Origin: Mycolicibacterium litorale | GTDB taxonomy: Bacteria > Actinomycetota > Actinomycetes > Mycobacteriales > Mycobacteriaceae | Direction: 5' to 3' | DNA: 64,000 nt | NCBI RefSeq assembly: GCF_010731695.1 | Contig: NZ_AP022586.1 | Coordinates: forward strand, 5,332,001 to 5,396,000 | Shown: in pieces, positions 9,204-20,702 of the stretch | Position numbering within the stretch: the first letter of the stretch is position 1 | Layout: every line of letters begins with the position of its first letter | Notes under the pieces: generated by a model | Told to the model about the DNA's origin: nothing | Seen by the model: the letters and a program-made list of their open reading frames with translations, nothing else | Database searches by the model: none | Made by a program: the position numbers and the translations under genes

Positions 9204-10220
9204 ATGGCTCGCACACGCACGGTCCGGCGGTGGCGCCGCAACATGGACGTCAGCGACGACGCGGCATACGTGGACACGCTGACCACCCTCTCCGAGGGCT
9301 CGGTGCGCCGGAATTTCAACCCCTACACCGACATCGAATGGGACACCCCGGAGTTCGCTGTGTTCGACGGCGACAAGCGGTGGATCCTGCCGGGAACCGA
9401 TCCGATCGGCCGGCACCCGTGGTACCAGGCTCAGCCGGTGGAGCGGCAGATCGAGATCGGCCGGTGGCGACAGGCCAATGTCGCGAAGGTCGGCCTGCAG
9501 TTCGAGATCATCCTGATCCGCGGCCTGACCAACTACGCGTTCTGGGTGCCCAACGGCTCACCCGAATACCGCTACTGCATGCACGAGTCGGTCGAAGAGT
9601 GCAACCACACGATGATGTTCCAGGAGATGGTGAACCGCATCGGCGCCGACGTCCCCGGTATGCCGCGGCTGCTGCGCTGGCTGTCGCCGTTCATCCCGCT
9701 GGTGGCCGGCCCGCTGCCGATCCCGTTCTTCTTCGGTGTGCTCGCCGGTGAGGAGCCCATCGACCACACGCAGAAGAACGTGCTGCGCGAGGCCAAGGAC
9801 CTGCATCCGATCATGGAGCGGGTCATGGCGATCCACGTCGCCGAGGAAGCGCGCCACATCTCGTTTGCCCACGAATACCTGCGCAAGCGGTTGCCCAAGC
9901 TGCCGCGCCGGCAGCGGTTCTTCCTGTCGCTCTACGTCCCGGTGGTGATGCGGGTGCTGTGCCAGGCCATCATCGTCCCGCCGAAGTCGTTCTGGAAGGA
10001 ATTCGACATCCCGCGGTCGGTGCGCAAGGAACTGTTCTTCCGCGCGCCCGAATCACGGCAGTTCCTGCGCGACATGTTCGGCGACGTCCGGATGCTGTGT
10101 CACGAGACCGGTCTGATGAACCCGCTGGCAAAGCTCATGTGGCGGATCTGCCGCATCGACGGCCGGCCGAGCCGCTACCGCAGCGAGCCGCACCGCCAGC
10201 ACGTCGTCACGGCGGCGTAG
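9204..10220 (+). CDS. AurF-like diiron oxygenase (Rv0885 type)
   Basis: 338 aa, all-helical protein of the AurF / p-aminobenzoate N-oxygenase family. Two ExxH iron-binding motifs are visible, EECNH and EEARH, about 85 residues apart, as in other diiron monooxygenases. It could hydroxylate or N-oxidise an unknown substrate. It lies 13 bp upstream of fprB, which carries ferredoxin plus ferredoxin-reductase modules; this suggests (inference) that FprB supplies its electrons. ATG 9204 with GGGAGG. Confidence 0.87.
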   Translation: MARTRTVRRWRRNMDVSDDAAYVDTLTTLSEGSVRRNFNPYTDIEWDTPEFAVFDGDKRWILPGTDPIGRHPWYQAQPVERQIEIGRWRQANVAKVGLQFEIILIRGLTNYAFWVPNGSPEYRYCMHESVEECNHTMMFQEMVNRIGADVPGMPRLLRWLSPFIPLVAGPLPIPFFFGVLAGEEPIDHTQKNVLREAKDLHPIMERVMAIHVAEEARHISFAHEYLRKRLPKLPRRQRFFLSLYVPVVMRVLCQAIIVPPKSFWKEFDIPRSVRKELFFRAPESRQFLRDMFGDVRMLCHETGLMNPLAKLMWRICRIDGRPSRYRSEPHRQHVVTAA

Positions 10221-10233
10221 GGGGACGCACGCC

Positions 10234-11919
10234 GTGCCCCACGTCATCACCCAGTCGTGCTGCAGCGACGGGTCCTGCGTCTTCGCGTGCCCGGTCAACT
10301 GCATCCACCCCACGCCCGACGAACCCGGTTTCGCGACCGCCGAGATGCTCTACATCGACCCGGCGGCCTGCGTCGACTGCGGGGCGTGTGTCAGCGCATG
10401 CCCGGTCGGCGCGATCGCGCCGGAGGGCAAGCTGACCGACACGCAGTTGCCGTTCGTCGAGCTCAACGCGGCGTTCTACCCCGAGCGCCGGCCCGACGAG
10501 AAGGTGCCGCCGACCTCGAAGCTGGCGCCCGTGCCCGACGCGCCCGTCGTGCGGTCCCGCCCCGGCAGCCCACTGACGGTCGCCATCGTGGGATCCGGCC
10601 CGGCCGCGATGTACGCCGCCGACGAACTGATGACCCAGCGCGACGTGCGGGTCACCATGTTCGAGCGGCTGCCCACGCCCTACGGGCTGGTGCGCGCGGG
10701 CGTCGCGCCCGACCACCAGAGCACCAAGCGGGTGACGCGGTTGTTCGACCACGTGGCGGCTCACCGCGACCTGCGGATGTACCTCAACGTCGAGGTCGGC
10801 ATGCACCTCAGCCACGCCGACCTGTTGGCACACCACCACGCCGTGCTCTACGCCGTCGGCGCACCCACCGACCGCAGACTCCACATCGACGGGATGGGTC
10901 TGCCCGGGACCGCGACGGCCACCGAGGTCGTCGCCTGGTACAACGGCCACCCCGACTACGCGGCCCTGCCGGTTCACCTCGGCCACCACCGGGCGGTGAT
11001 CGTCGGCAACGGCAACGTCGCACTCGACGTCGCGCGCATCCTGACCACCGACCCGGACCGGCTCGCCACCACCGACATCGCCGATCACGCACTGACCGCG
11101 CTGCGCGCCTCACACATCGACGAGGTGGTGATCGCCGCCCGGCGCGGACCCGCCCAGTCGGCGTTCACCCTGCCCGAGCTGATCGGGCTGACCGCGACGT
11201 GCGAGGTCGTGCTCGACGCGGCCGATCACGAGTTGGTGCGCCGCGACCTCGCCGACACCACCGATCCGCTCACCCGCAACAAGCTCGAGGTGCTGGCCAA
11301 ACTCGGGGACGCCGCCACCCCCGTCACCCGGCCGCGCATCCGGCTCGCCTACCGGCTGACCCCGCAGCGCGTGACCGGCGAGGAGCGCGCCGGCGGCGTC
11401 GAGTTCATCGTGACCGGCACCGACGAGGTGCGTCGCATCGACGCCGGCCTGGTGCTGTCGTCGATCGGTTACCGCGGCAGACCGGTCAGCGGCCTTCCTT
11501 TCGACGAGGCCACCGGGACCGTGCCCAACGACGGCGGCCGCGTCCTCGACCCGGCGACCGGCCGGCCCGTGGCGGGCAGCTACGTCGCGGGCTGGATCAA
11601 ACGCGGACCCACGGGGTTCATCGGGACCAACAAGTCCTGTGCCGCGCAGACCGTGCACAACCTGGTCGCCGACTACAACGCCGGTGCGCTGGCCGCCCCG
11701 GCGGGCGGCCCCGGCGAACTGGACCGTCTGGTGCGGCGCCGGCGCCCGGAGGTGGTCGACGCCGATGGCTGGCGTGCCATCGACGCGGCGGAAGTCGCCC
11801 GCGGCGGCGAACACCGTCCGCGGGTCAAGTTCACCTCGGTGCCCGACATGCTCGCGGCCGCGGCCGCGGCGCCGACACCGACGTTCGGGCGGCGCCTGCT
11901 CGCCGGGCTGCTGCGCTGA
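10234..11919 (+). CDS. fprB: Ferredoxin/ferredoxin-NADP reductase fusion FprB
   Basis: 561 aa. Residues 1-70 form a bacterial ferredoxin domain with two cysteine clusters (C9, C10, C15, C19, C23 region and CVDCGACVSACPVG) for iron-sulfur clusters. The rest is an adrenodoxin-reductase-like flavoprotein with the FAD motif GSGPAAMYAADEL (about 118), an NADP site around GNGNVALDVARIL, and the C-terminal GWIKRGPTGFIGTNK motif. It passes electrons from NADPH to the ferredoxin. Fits Rv0886. GTG start at 10234, close behind the AurF-like gene. Confidence 0.93.
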   Translation: MPHVITQSCCSDGSCVFACPVNCIHPTPDEPGFATAEMLYIDPAACVDCGACVSACPVGAIAPEGKLTDTQLPFVELNAAFYPERRPDEKVPPTSKLAPVPDAPVVRSRPGSPLTVAIVGSGPAAMYAADELMTQRDVRVTMFERLPTPYGLVRAGVAPDHQSTKRVTRLFDHVAAHRDLRMYLNVEVGMHLSHADLLAHHHAVLYAVGAPTDRRLHIDGMGLPGTATATEVVAWYNGHPDYAALPVHLGHHRAVIVGNGNVALDVARILTTDPDRLATTDIADHALTALRASHIDEVVIAARRGPAQSAFTLPELIGLTATCEVVLDAADHELVRRDLADTTDPLTRNKLEVLAKLGDAATPVTRPRIRLAYRLTPQRVTGEERAGGVEFIVTGTDEVRRIDAGLVLSSIGYRGRPVSGLPFDEATGTVPNDGGRVLDPATGRPVAGSYVAGWIKRGPTGFIGTNKSCAAQTVHNLVADYNAGALAAPAGGPGELDRLVRRRRPEVVDADGWRAIDAAEVARGGEHRPRVKFTSVPDMLAAAAAAPTPTFGRRLLAGLLR

Positions 11920-11920
11920 G

Positions 11921-12370
11921 CTACTGTCCGCCCATTGCGGCCTGCAGTTCCTCCTGGCTGACCTCGCGGACCGGCTGGCCCATCGACCACAGGTGGCCGA
12001 ACGGATCGCGCAGCACGCCGTAGCGATCGCCCCAGAACTGCTCCTCGACCGGCATCACCACGGTGGCGCCGGCGTCGACGGCCCGCTGGAATTTCGCGTC
12101 GACGTCGGTGACCTGAAGGTGGATGGTGACCGGTGAGCCGCCGAGTGCGGTCGGGGTGGACGGCTTGCCGTCGTTGTACTCGGGGAAGTCGTCGTTGAGC
12201 ATCACCATCGAGCCGTTGATGTCGAGTGCCGCGTGGACGAGCTTGCCGTCCTGCCCGGGCACGCGCCCGTACTCGGTGGCCCCGAAGGCCTTGACGTAGA
12301 AGTCGATTGCGGCGGCGGCGTCGTCGACGCAGAGGTGCGGGGCGATGAACGGCGTCACTTCGATAGCCAT
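11921..12370 (-). CDS. VOC (glyoxalase/PhnB-like) family protein (Rv0887c type)
   Basis: 149 aa with two beta-alpha-beta-beta-beta repeats: FIAPHLCVDDAAAAIDFYVKAFGA in the first and VTDVDAKFQRAVDAGATVV plus the DPFGHLWSMG end in the second. The PhnB-like subgroup has no assigned reaction here; metal ligands are not certain. ATG 12370 is preceded by GAGGAGG. The in-frame extension to 12544 is antisense shadow of the neighbouring gene. Convergent with fprB, 1 base between stops. Confidence 0.85.
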   Translation of the reverse strand: MAIEVTPFIAPHLCVDDAAAAIDFYVKAFGATEYGRVPGQDGKLVHAALDINGSMVMLNDDFPEYNDGKPSTPTALGGSPVTIHLQVTDVDAKFQRAVDAGATVVMPVEEQFWGDRYGVLRDPFGHLWSMGQPVREVSQEELQAAMGGQ

Positions 12371-12434
12371 GATTCCTCCTCGGTAGGTGGGACAGTCACC
12401 ATGCTGACCCAGCCCACCGACAAATCTCATCGCG

Positions 12435-13040
12435 TCACACGATCGAGAACGACGGCGGCAGCGCCGCCCGGCCCGTGAGCGCCAGCAGGACCTGCGGCCC
12501 CTGCCCGGAGATGACGGCGACCTCCGCGGCCAGCCGCGTCGCATCGGTGAGCACCTCGGGCGGTGGTGCGTAGTCGACGCCGGCCGCCCGGGCGATGTCG
12601 AGACCGTGCACGGCCAGCTCGAACGTCCGCGTGGGCAGATAGTTCCGCAACCGCATGCCCAGGCCGCCGATCACCTCGATCAGCGGATCGTCGGCCGCCT
12701 CCAGATCGGCCAGCGCCCGCGTGACCAGGTCCCCGACCTTCGCCGCCGGATCCGCCCCGAGGTCACGGCCGGCCTGCCTGCCGCGCTCGGCGACGGCGGC
12801 CGGGTCGATGCCGAGTGCCGACGGGGTCACCCGCACGTAGTACTCGGCGGCGCTGACGACGTCCTCGCGCGCGGCGGAGGTCTTCAGGTAGGTACTGACG
12901 GTGATCAGCGAGCGCGAGGTGTGGCCGACGAGCGCCCGCAGATCCCACTCGCCCAGCCCGGGGCCGTCCAACGCGGCGGTGGGGATCTGCCGCACCAGCT
13001 CGGCGAAACTGTGTGCGGCAGAGGCGAAGACGTCGCTCAC
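12435..13040 (-). CDS. MDMPI/DinB-like (maleylpyruvate isomerase family, mycothiol-dependent type) protein
   Basis: 201 aa four-helix-bundle protein resembling the N-terminal domain of mycothiol-dependent maleylpyruvate isomerases: an opening [16 protein letters not shown], then [16 protein letters not shown] with the conserved W-x-x-x-x-L-x-x-H pattern, and a C-terminal [15 protein letters not shown] with a further His. Two or three His could bind a metal. Substrate unknown. GTG at 13040 is chosen; it overlaps the stop of citA by 4 nt (GTGA), so it is coupled to citA. Confidence 0.75.
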   Translation of the reverse strand: MSDVFASAAHSFAELVRQIPTAALDGPGLGEWDLRALVGHTSRSLITVSTYLKTSAAREDVVSAAEYYVRVTPSALGIDPAAVAERGRQAGRDLGADPAAKVGDLVTRALADLEAADDPLIEVIGGLGMRLRNYLPTRTFELAVHGLDIARAAGVDYAPPPEVLTDATRLAAEVAVISGQGPQVLLALTGRAALPPSFSIV

Positions 13041-14179
13041 GGCACCGTGATTCGGTCCCAGCCCTCGACCGATTCGAGGCTGCGGGGATCGGGTCCGACG
13101 TAGATCGCCGACGGACGCACCAGCTTGCCCAGCCGCTTCTGCTCGAGGATGTGGGCGCACCACCCGGCGGTGCGCCCGCAGGTGAACATGGCCGGCATCA
13201 TCGACGCGGGCACCCGCGCGAAGTCGAGGATCACCGCGGCCCAGAACTCGACGTTGGTCTCGATGGCGCGGTCGGGGCGGCGCTCACGCAGTTCGGCCAG
13301 CGCCGCCTGCTCGAGTGCGGCGGCGGCCTCGTAGCGCGGAGCCGCCAGCCGCTGGGCGGTGGCGCGCAGCACGCGCGCCCGCGGATCCTCGGCGCGGTAC
13401 ACCCGGTGGCCGAAGCCCATCAACTTGTCCTTGCGGTCGAGGATGCCCTTGACCACGGCGCGCGCGTCACCGGTGCGCTCGACCTCGTCGAGCATCGGCA
13501 GCACGCGGGCGGGGGCGCCGCCGTGCAGTGGACCGCTCATGGCGCCCACGGCACCAGACAGCGCGGCCGCGACGTCGGCACCGGTCGAAGCGATCACGCG
13601 GGCGGTGAACGTCGAGGCGTTCATCCCGTGTTCGGCCGCGGTCACCCAGTAGGCGTCGATGGCCTCGACGTGCTTCGGATCGGGATCGCCCTGCCAGCGG
13701 GTCATGAACCGTGCTGTGACCGTGGTGCATTCGTCGATCGACCGCTGCGGGACGGCGGGCTGGTGGATGCCGCGCGCGGACTGCGCGACGTAGGACAGTG
13801 CCATCACCGATGCGCGCGCGAGTTGGGCGCGGGCGGTCTCGTCGTCGATGTCGAGGAGCGGTCGGTACCCCCAGATCGGGGCGAGCATCGCCAGCCCGGC
13901 CTGCACGTCGACGCGGACGTCGCCGCTGTGGATGGGCAGCGGGAACGGTTCGGCGGGCGACAGGCCGTCACCGAAGCGCCCGTCGACGAGAAGCGCCCAC
14001 ACGTCGCCGAACGTCACCCGCCGGGCCACCAGGTCCTCGATGTCCACCCCGCGATACCGCAGCGCCCCGCCGTCCTTGTCGGGTTCGGCGATCTGGGTGG
14101 TGAAGGCCACCACGCCTTCCAGCCCCTCGACGAGGTTTTGCGGGGCGTGCTCCGGCACCGACGACGACGTCTGAGTCAT
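13037..14179 (-). CDS. citA: Citrate synthase 2 (CitA)
   Basis: 380 aa. Condenses acetyl-CoA and oxaloacetate to citrate in the TCA cycle. Catalytic motifs present: [30 protein letters not shown], and [16 protein letters not shown] with the catalytic Asp. Shorter and more divergent than the gltA product at 17011, matching the Rv0889c (citA) / Rv0896 (gltA2) pair. ATG 14179; divergent from pdxH with a 60-bp spacer; followed by the MDMPI-like gene with 4-nt overlap. Confidence 0.93.
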   Translation of the reverse strand: MTQTSSSVPEHAPQNLVEGLEGVVAFTTQIAEPDKDGGALRYRGVDIEDLVARRVTFGDVWALLVDGRFGDGLSPAEPFPLPIHSGDVRVDVQAGLAMLAPIWGYRPLLDIDDETARAQLARASVMALSYVAQSARGIHQPAVPQRSIDECTTVTARFMTRWQGDPDPKHVEAIDAYWVTAAEHGMNASTFTARVIASTGADVAAALSGAVGAMSGPLHGGAPARVLPMLDEVERTGDARAVVKGILDRKDKLMGFGHRVYRAEDPRARVLRATAQRLAAPRYEAAAALEQAALAELRERRPDRAIETNVEFWAAVILDFARVPASMMPAMFTCGRTAGWCAHILEQKRLGKLVRPSAIYVGPDPRSLESVEGWDRITVP

Positions 14180-14239
14180 GAGCCGATTCTCGCACCCGCG
14201 GCAACTAATCGGTGGACGGGTCGGCGTAGCGTTGGCCCC

Positions 14240-14902
14240 GTGACGGAGGCCGACAACGAGCGCTTGGCGACGATGCGGGTGGAGTACGGATCGGTGGAGA
14301 AGGACGGCAGCCCGGACCTCGACGTCGACTGGCTCGCCGACGGCTGGGTTGCGCTGCTGCGCAGGTGGTTGGCCGACGCCGAGGCGGCCGGAATCTCCGA
14401 GCCGAACGCGATCGTGCTGGGGACCGTCGACGCCGCCGGGCGGCCGGTCACCCGCACGGTGCTGTGCAAGAGCGTCGACGACTCCGGCATCACGTTCTTC
14501 ACCAACTACGGCTCGGCAAAGGGTGAGCACCTCGCGGGGACGCCCTACGCGTCGGCCACCTTCCCGTGGTTCGCGCTGAGCCGTCAGGTCCACGTGCGCG
14601 GACCGGTGACGAAGGTGTCGGCCGAGGAGACCGCCGACTACTGGTCGAAGCGGCCCCGCGGATCTCAACTCGGCGCGTGGGCGTCGCAACAGTCCCGGCC
14701 GATCGCGTCCCGCGCGGCGCTGATGGACCAGCTCGCCGAGGTGACCGAGCGGTTCGCCGACCAGGACACGGTTCCGGTGCCGCCGGACTGGGGCGGCTAC
14801 CGCATCGCGCCGGACGTCGTCGAGTTCTGGCAGGGCCGGGAGAACCGCGTACACAACAGGATTCGCCTCTACGCCGGCCACGTCGAGCGGTTGCAGCCGT
14901 AA
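14240..14902 (+). CDS. pdxH: Pyridoxine/pyridoxamine 5'-phosphate oxidase
   Basis: 220 aa FMN enzyme that oxidises PNP and PMP to pyridoxal 5'-phosphate. Characteristic runs: [21 protein letters not shown] (N-terminal flavin region), [23 protein letters not shown], and the C-terminal [15 protein letters not shown] at 14240 gives the usual length; the open frame upstream to 13013 is the antisense of citA. Head-to-head with citA and 3 bp before the MFS gene, so it heads that unit. Confidence 0.95.
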   Translation: MTEADNERLATMRVEYGSVEKDGSPDLDVDWLADGWVALLRRWLADAEAAGISEPNAIVLGTVDAAGRPVTRTVLCKSVDDSGITFFTNYGSAKGEHLAGTPYASATFPWFALSRQVHVRGPVTKVSAEETADYWSKRPRGSQLGAWASQQSRPIASRAALMDQLAEVTERFADQDTVPVPPDWGGYRIAPDVVEFWQGRENRVHNRIRLYAGHVERLQP

Positions 14903-14905
14903 CGT

Positions 14906-16198
14906 ATGGCCCCTCGGCTCTTCGCCGACACCACACCCCTGCGGTCGCGGGACTTCCGCCGGTTGTGGGTGGCCGGCATTCCCACCGTCATCGGCGCGAA
15001 CCTGACGATCTTCGCGGTCCCGGTGCAGCTGTACGCGCTCACGCAGAGCTCCGCCTACGTCGGCCTGGCCGGGGTGTTCGCCCTGGTGCCGCTGATCATC
15101 TTCGGGCTGTGGGGCGGCGCGCTGGCCGACGCGATGGACCGGCGGGTGCTGCTCATCATCGCGTCCTGCGGACTCGCCGTCGCCTCGATGCTGCTGTGGC
15201 TGCAGGCCGCGCTGGCATTGAACAACGTGTGGGTGGTGCTGTGTCTGCTGGCCGTGCAGCAGGCCTTCTACGCGATCAACTCACCGACCCGGTCGGCCGC
15301 GATCCCCAGGATGGTGCCCGCCGATCAACTGCCCGCGGCGAATTCGCTCAACATGACGGTCACCCAGGTCGGCGCCATCGTCGGTCCGCTGCTGGCCGGG
15401 GTGCTGCTGCGCTGGGTCGATCTGTCCACCCTGTACCTCATCGACGCGCTGACCTGTCTGGTGCCGATCCTGGCCACCATCCGGCTATCGCCTATCCCGT
15501 CCACCGGCACCGCCGGCGGCGCGTCGCGGTGGGGCCTGGCCGCCGTGCTCGACGGCTTCCGGTACCTGGCGGGTAACCGGGTGGTCCTGATGTCGTTCGT
15601 GGTCGACCTGATCGCGATGGTCTTCGGGATGCCGCGTGCGCTGTTCCCGCAGATCTCCCACGAGAGCTTCGGCGGGCCGGTGGAGGGCGGCACGACGATG
15701 GCGCTGCTGGCCGCCGCGATGTCGGTGGGTGCCGTCGCCGGCGGGGTGTTCTCCGGATGGCTGCCGCGGGTGCGCAGACAGGGGCTGGCGGTGGTCGGGT
15801 CGATCGTCGTGTGGGGGCTGGCGATTGTCGGGTTCGGCCTCGCGTGCGGGCTGGCCGGCGGGCACACCGGGGCGGTGCTGTGGATTGCCTTGGCGTTCCT
15901 GGCAATCGGCGGCGCGGCCGACATGGTGTCGGCGGCGTTCCGGTCGACGATCCTGCAGGAGGCGGCCTCCGACGATGTGCGCGGCCGGTTGCAGGGGGTC
16001 TTCATCGTGGTCGTGGCCGGCGGGCCCCGGGTGGCCGACGTCCTGCACGGGATGGCCGCGGCGGCGGTGGGCACCACCGTCGCCGCGGCCGGGGGAGGTG
16101 GGCTGGTGGTGGTCGGGGTCCTGCTCGCGGCGGCGGTCGTGCCGGCGTTCGTGCGCTACCGGGTGGCGCCGATCCCGTCCGAGAGCGACAAAGTGTGA
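14906..16198 (+). CDS. MFS transporter (EntS/MFS_3-like)
   Basis: 430 aa with about 12 membrane spans. It opens with [13 protein letters not shown], typical of the MFS_3/EntS drug or siderophore exporters, has the motif-A region [14 protein letters not shown] between spans 2 and 3, and a second half starting near residue 225 ([22 protein letters not shown]). Likely an exporter; substrate unknown. ATG at 14906, 3 bp after pdxH; a TetR gene follows 68 bp downstream. Confidence 0.88.
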   Translation: MAPRLFADTTPLRSRDFRRLWVAGIPTVIGANLTIFAVPVQLYALTQSSAYVGLAGVFALVPLIIFGLWGGALADAMDRRVLLIIASCGLAVASMLLWLQAALALNNVWVVLCLLAVQQAFYAINSPTRSAAIPRMVPADQLPAANSLNMTVTQVGAIVGPLLAGVLLRWVDLSTLYLIDALTCLVPILATIRLSPIPSTGTAGGASRWGLAAVLDGFRYLAGNRVVLMSFVVDLIAMVFGMPRALFPQISHESFGGPVEGGTTMALLAAAMSVGAVAGGVFSGWLPRVRRQGLAVVGSIVVWGLAIVGFGLACGLAGGHTGAVLWIALAFLAIGGAADMVSAAFRSTILQEAASDDVRGRLQGVFIVVVAGGPRVADVLHGMAAAAVGTTVAAAGGGGLVVVGVLLAAAVVPAFVRYRVAPIPSESDKV

Positions 16199-16266
16199 GC
16201 ACCGGCAACTTGCGCCGGATGTCAAGATCAGTGAAATTTCGTGGCCGCGGGGCTAACATCCGGGGT

Positions 16267-16914
16267 GTGGCTGATCTCGACGGCGCACCGGTACCCGGCC
16301 TGCGTGAACGCAAGAAACAGCGCACCAGGACCACCTTGATCAACGCCGCGGTCGAGCTGTGCGACCGGCAGGGTTTCGAGAACACGACCGTCGATCAGAT
16401 CGCCGCGGTCGCCGACGTCTCACCCCGTACGTTCAGCCGCTACTTCGCGACCAAGGAGGCGGTGGTGCTGGCGGTCATCGACGAGGTGATCGAGATCGTC
16501 GCCGTCGAACTGCGCAGGCAACCGCCCGAGCTCAGTCACATCGAGGCGATCTTCCACAGCCATGTCCGGGCGTTCAACGCCACCAAGACCGCGCCGCCGA
16601 GCGGTCTGACCGAGGAGCGGCTGCTGGCGGCGGCGCGCATCGTGACGTCCTCGCAGGCGCTCATGCACGCGTCCACCCGCTTCCGGCTCGACGCGGTGAA
16701 CTCCGCACTCGTCGAACGCATGGGCACCGCACCGGACGACCGCCGGCTGCAACTGGTGGCCGCGGTGTGGGGCGCGATCATGATGACCGCCCTGGCCGAC
16801 CTGGGACCGGGCATCGACTGGGGCACCATGACCGTCGATGGGATCGTGGCCCGGATCGAGGCGGCGTATGCGCAGTTCCTCGACGTCACCGCCGACGTCA
16901 AGCAGCTGGTCTGA
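16267..16914 (+). CDS. TetR family transcriptional regulator
   Basis: 215 aa. The N-terminal helix-turn-helix reads [31 protein letters not shown] (about 42-75 of the protein); the C-terminal ligand domain is all helical. Position just after an MFS exporter suggests it may regulate that gene, but it lies between that gene and gltA and could also control the latter. GTG at 16267 (overlapping GTG triplets at 16265 are out of frame). No operator palindrome was recognised. Confidence 0.88.
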   Translation: MADLDGAPVPGLRERKKQRTRTTLINAAVELCDRQGFENTTVDQIAAVADVSPRTFSRYFATKEAVVLAVIDEVIEIVAVELRRQPPELSHIEAIFHSHVRAFNATKTAPPSGLTEERLLAAARIVTSSQALMHASTRFRLDAVNSALVERMGTAPDDRRLQLVAAVWGAIMMTALADLGPGIDWGTMTVDGIVARIEAAYAQFLDVTADVKQLV

Positions 16915-17010
16915 GCAACTGCCCGCCCCCCGCAAGCACGTCCGTCACGATGGGGCTACCTTTTGTAGACGAAGGGTCTGCACCTGCGGAGCGACGATGA
17001 AGGGATTCCC

Positions 17011-18315
<1,305 letters not shown>

Positions 18316-18328
18316 CCGCCCTTGTTCC

Positions 18329-18388
18329 GCGAGCGTGCGCGTCTGCGCGTGACACGCGGCGCGAAAATCCGCGTTCGCGCACGCTCGC
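18329..18388. repeat. Long-stem palindrome after gltA (terminator or REP-like)
   Basis: A perfect 13-bp inverted repeat: GCGAGCGTGCGCG (18329-18341) and CGCGCACGCTCGC (18376-18388) around a 34-base loop that itself contains CGCGTGACACGCG and an A-rich GAAAA. No T-run follows, so an intrinsic terminator of the mycobacterial (non-U-tract) type or a dispersed intergenic repeat is possible. It is similar in layout to the element at 22946-23002. Confidence 0.6.
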
Positions 18389-18452
18389 ACCGCGACCAGC
18401 GTCACCCTTCGGTCATTTGCCATGCGAACAGTTGTAGTTTCACAATGGTTGG

Positions 18453-19907
18453 GTGAATGAAACCGTCGGCCTGAGCGCTCGGCGCAAGGCGATCATCCTG
18501 ATCTCCTGCTGTCTGAGCCTGCTGATCGTGTCGATGGACGCCACCATCGTCAACGTCGCGATCCCGGCGATCCGCGCCGATCTGCACGCGTCACCGTCGC
18601 AGCTGCAGTGGGTGGTCGACGTCTACACCCTGGTACTGGCGTCGCTGCTGATCCTCGCGGGCGCGTCGGGGGACCGGTTCGGTCGGCGCCGCGTGTTCCA
18701 GATCGGGCTGACCGTCTTCGCCGTCGCGTCGCTGCTGTGCAGCCTGGCGCCCAACATCGAGACGCTGATCGTGGCGCGGCTGCTCCAGGCGATCGGCGGG
18801 TCGATGATGAATCCCGTTGCGCTGTCGATCGTCTCGCAGATCTTCACCGGGCGGGTGGAACGTGCGCGGGCGCTGGGCATCTGGGGCTCGGTGGTGGGTA
18901 TCGCCATGTCGATCGGCCCGATCGTCGGGGGTCTGCTCATCGAGACCGTCAGCTGGCGGGCGGTGTTCTGGATCAACCTGCCGATCTGCGCGGCCGCCAT
19001 CATCCTCACCGCAGTGTTCGTGCCCGAGACCAAGTCGACGACCATGCGCAACATCGATCCGGTCGGCCAGCTGCTGGCGGTGCTGTTCCTGTTCGGCGTG
19101 GTGTTCGCGCTGATCGAGGGACCGGCCCTGGGGTGGACCCACCCGCGCACGCTGGGTGCGGCCGTGGTCGCCGTGGTGGCGTTCGCGCTCTTCCTGCGCT
19201 ACGAGTCGCGTCGCCACGACCCGTTCATCGACCTGCGCTTCTTCCGCAGCATTCCGTTCAGTGCGGCGACGGTGACGGCGGTGTCGGCATTCGCCGGGTG
19301 GGGTGCCTTCCTGTTCATGATGTCGCTGTACCTGCAGGGTGAGCGCGGCTACTCCGCGATGCAGACCGGCCTGATCTACCTGCCCATCGCGATCGGCGCC
19401 CTGCTCTTCTCACCGCTGTCGGGCCGGCTCGTCGGGCGGTTCGGCGCCCGGCCCTCGCTGTTGATCGCCGGCGTGATGATCACCGCGGCATCGGCGATGC
19501 TGACGTTGCTCACCGGAACCACCCCGGTCTGGGAGATGCTCGTGGTGTTCACCGTCTTCGGTATCGGGTTCTCGATGGTCAACGCGCCGATCACCAACGC
19601 CGCGGTGAGCGGGATGCCGCTCGAACGCGCCGGCGCCGCGTCGGCGGTGACGTCGACCAGCAGGCAGATCGGGGTGAGTATCGGTGTCGCGCTGTGCGGT
19701 TCGGTCGCCGGCGGGGCCCTGGCCGGTACGTCGGCGGACTTCGCCGCCGCCGCACGGCCGCTCTGGTTGGTGTGCGTCGGGCTCGGCGCCGTCATCACCG
19801 CGCTGGCGCTGTACTCGACGTCGGGCCGGGCGATGCGGTCCGCCGACCGGCTGGCGCCGCTGATCGCGGGAGACGTGGTGGCGCACGGAGCGTCTCGTGC
19901 CGCGTAA
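18453..19907 (+). CDS. DHA2-type MFS drug exporter (EmrB/QacA family)
   Basis: 484 aa, 14 membrane spans expected. DHA2 signatures: [12 protein letters not shown] in span 1, [20 protein letters not shown] in span 2, [10 protein letters not shown] (motif A) and the motif-C stretch [13 protein letters not shown] proton-driven multidrug exporter is the likely role. GTG at 18453. Its last 11 bases overlap the downstream marR gene, so the exporter and regulator are cotranscribed. Confidence 0.92.
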   Translation: MNETVGLSARRKAIILISCCLSLLIVSMDATIVNVAIPAIRADLHASPSQLQWVVDVYTLVLASLLILAGASGDRFGRRRVFQIGLTVFAVASLLCSLAPNIETLIVARLLQAIGGSMMNPVALSIVSQIFTGRVERARALGIWGSVVGIAMSIGPIVGGLLIETVSWRAVFWINLPICAAAIILTAVFVPETKSTTMRNIDPVGQLLAVLFLFGVVFALIEGPALGWTHPRTLGAAVVAVVAFALFLRYESRRHDPFIDLRFFRSIPFSAATVTAVSAFAGWGAFLFMMSLYLQGERGYSAMQTGLIYLPIAIGALLFSPLSGRLVGRFGARPSLLIAGVMITAASAMLTLLTGTTPVWEMLVVFTVFGIGFSMVNAPITNAAVSGMPLERAGAASAVTSTSRQIGVSIGVALCGSVAGGALAGTSADFAAAARPLWLVCVGLGAVITALALYSTSGRAMRSADRLAPLIAGDVVAHGASRAA

Positions 19908-20313
19908 CCCGCTCGCCGACGAGGTGTGGGGGGCATTGACGACCCTGGTGTTCGATCACCGGGACAGCTGGCGGCGGGCGGTGGTGGAGGAGACGGGGCT
20001 GCCGTTCAGTCGCGTCCGCGTGCTGCGCCGGCTGGGCCGCAGGCCGATGACGGTGAAAGAGGTCGCGCAGGCGGCGACACTGGACGCCCCCGCGGCGACG
20101 GTCGCGGTCAGCGACCTGGAGGAGCGGGGGCTGGTGGTGCGGGAGGTCAACCCGGCGAACCGGCGGTGCAAGACGGTGTCGCTGACCGACGCCGGGCGCG
20201 AGGTGCTGGCGAGGATCGAGGCCGTCGACGATCCGGCACCCGATGCGCTCGCCGCACTGACCGATGAGGAACTCGAGACGCTGCGGGGAATGCTGCGGAA
20301 GCTGACCAGCTGA
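19897..20313 (+). CDS. MarR family regulator paired with the DHA2 exporter
   Basis: 138 aa winged-helix protein: FSRVRVLRRLGRRPMTVKEVAQ (helix 2/3), DAPAATVAVSDLEERGLVVRE (recognition helix and turn), and the wing NPANRRCKTVSLTDAGRE. GTG at 19897 lies inside the end of the exporter gene (11-nt overlap). The arrangement suggests it represses the exporter operon and responds to its substrates (inference). Confidence 0.88.
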   Translation: MPRNPLADEVWGALTTLVFDHRDSWRRAVVEETGLPFSRVRVLRRLGRRPMTVKEVAQAATLDAPAATVAVSDLEERGLVVREVNPANRRCKTVSLTDAGREVLARIEAVDDPAPDALAALTDEELETLRGMLRKLTS

Positions 20314-20317
20314 GCGG

Positions 20318-20686
20318 TCAGACCCGCGTCAGCGTGACGTTGTAGAGGCGCACCCCGGCGTCGGTCGGGGCGATTTCGACGAACGTCGGGACGTCACGGA
20401 TCGCATCGCCCTTCGCGATGACATTGCCCCACACCTCGACGGCACAGGGAAAAGCCTTGCAGCGCAACCAGAATCCAGGCGCGCTCTGGTACGGCGGCAT
20501 GCTGGGCGCCTGGTCGACGCGGTAGCGGCCGGCCGGGATGTAGGCGGTGGCCCAGCCCTGGGCGACCTGCTCGTCGACCCCGAACAGCCCGTTGCTGCCG
20601 AAACTCGGCGTGGCGGATACGGGTGCGGCGAGCACGAGGCCGGCCAGCACCGCGGCGGTCGCGGTCGTCGCGCGGGTGGCGTTCAC
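20318..20686 (-). CDS. Small exported protein, unknown
   Basis: 122 aa. A clear Sec signal peptide (residues 1-26, Ala/Val-rich, predicted cleavage after VSA), then a mature domain of about 95 residues with two cysteines (CKAFPC) and a beta-rich pattern. Family not recognised with certainty; it resembles small mycobacterial secreted hypothetical proteins. Convergent with the MarR gene (4 bp apart) and 16 bp downstream of the FAD oxidoreductase gene in the same direction. Confidence 0.7.
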   Translation of the reverse strand: MNATRATTATAAVLAGLVLAAPVSATPSFGSNGLFGVDEQVAQGWATAYIPAGRYRVDQAPSMPPYQSAPGFWLRCKAFPCAVEVWGNVIAKGDAIRDVPTFVEIAPTDAGVRLYNVTLTRV

Positions 20687-20702
20687 GCCGCTAAGCGTAC
20701 GC

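Noticed and set aside
13013..14902. A 629-aa plus-strand protein ending in pdxH
   Set aside because: Only the last 220 residues are PdxH; the rest is antisense of citA. Start placed at GTG 14240.
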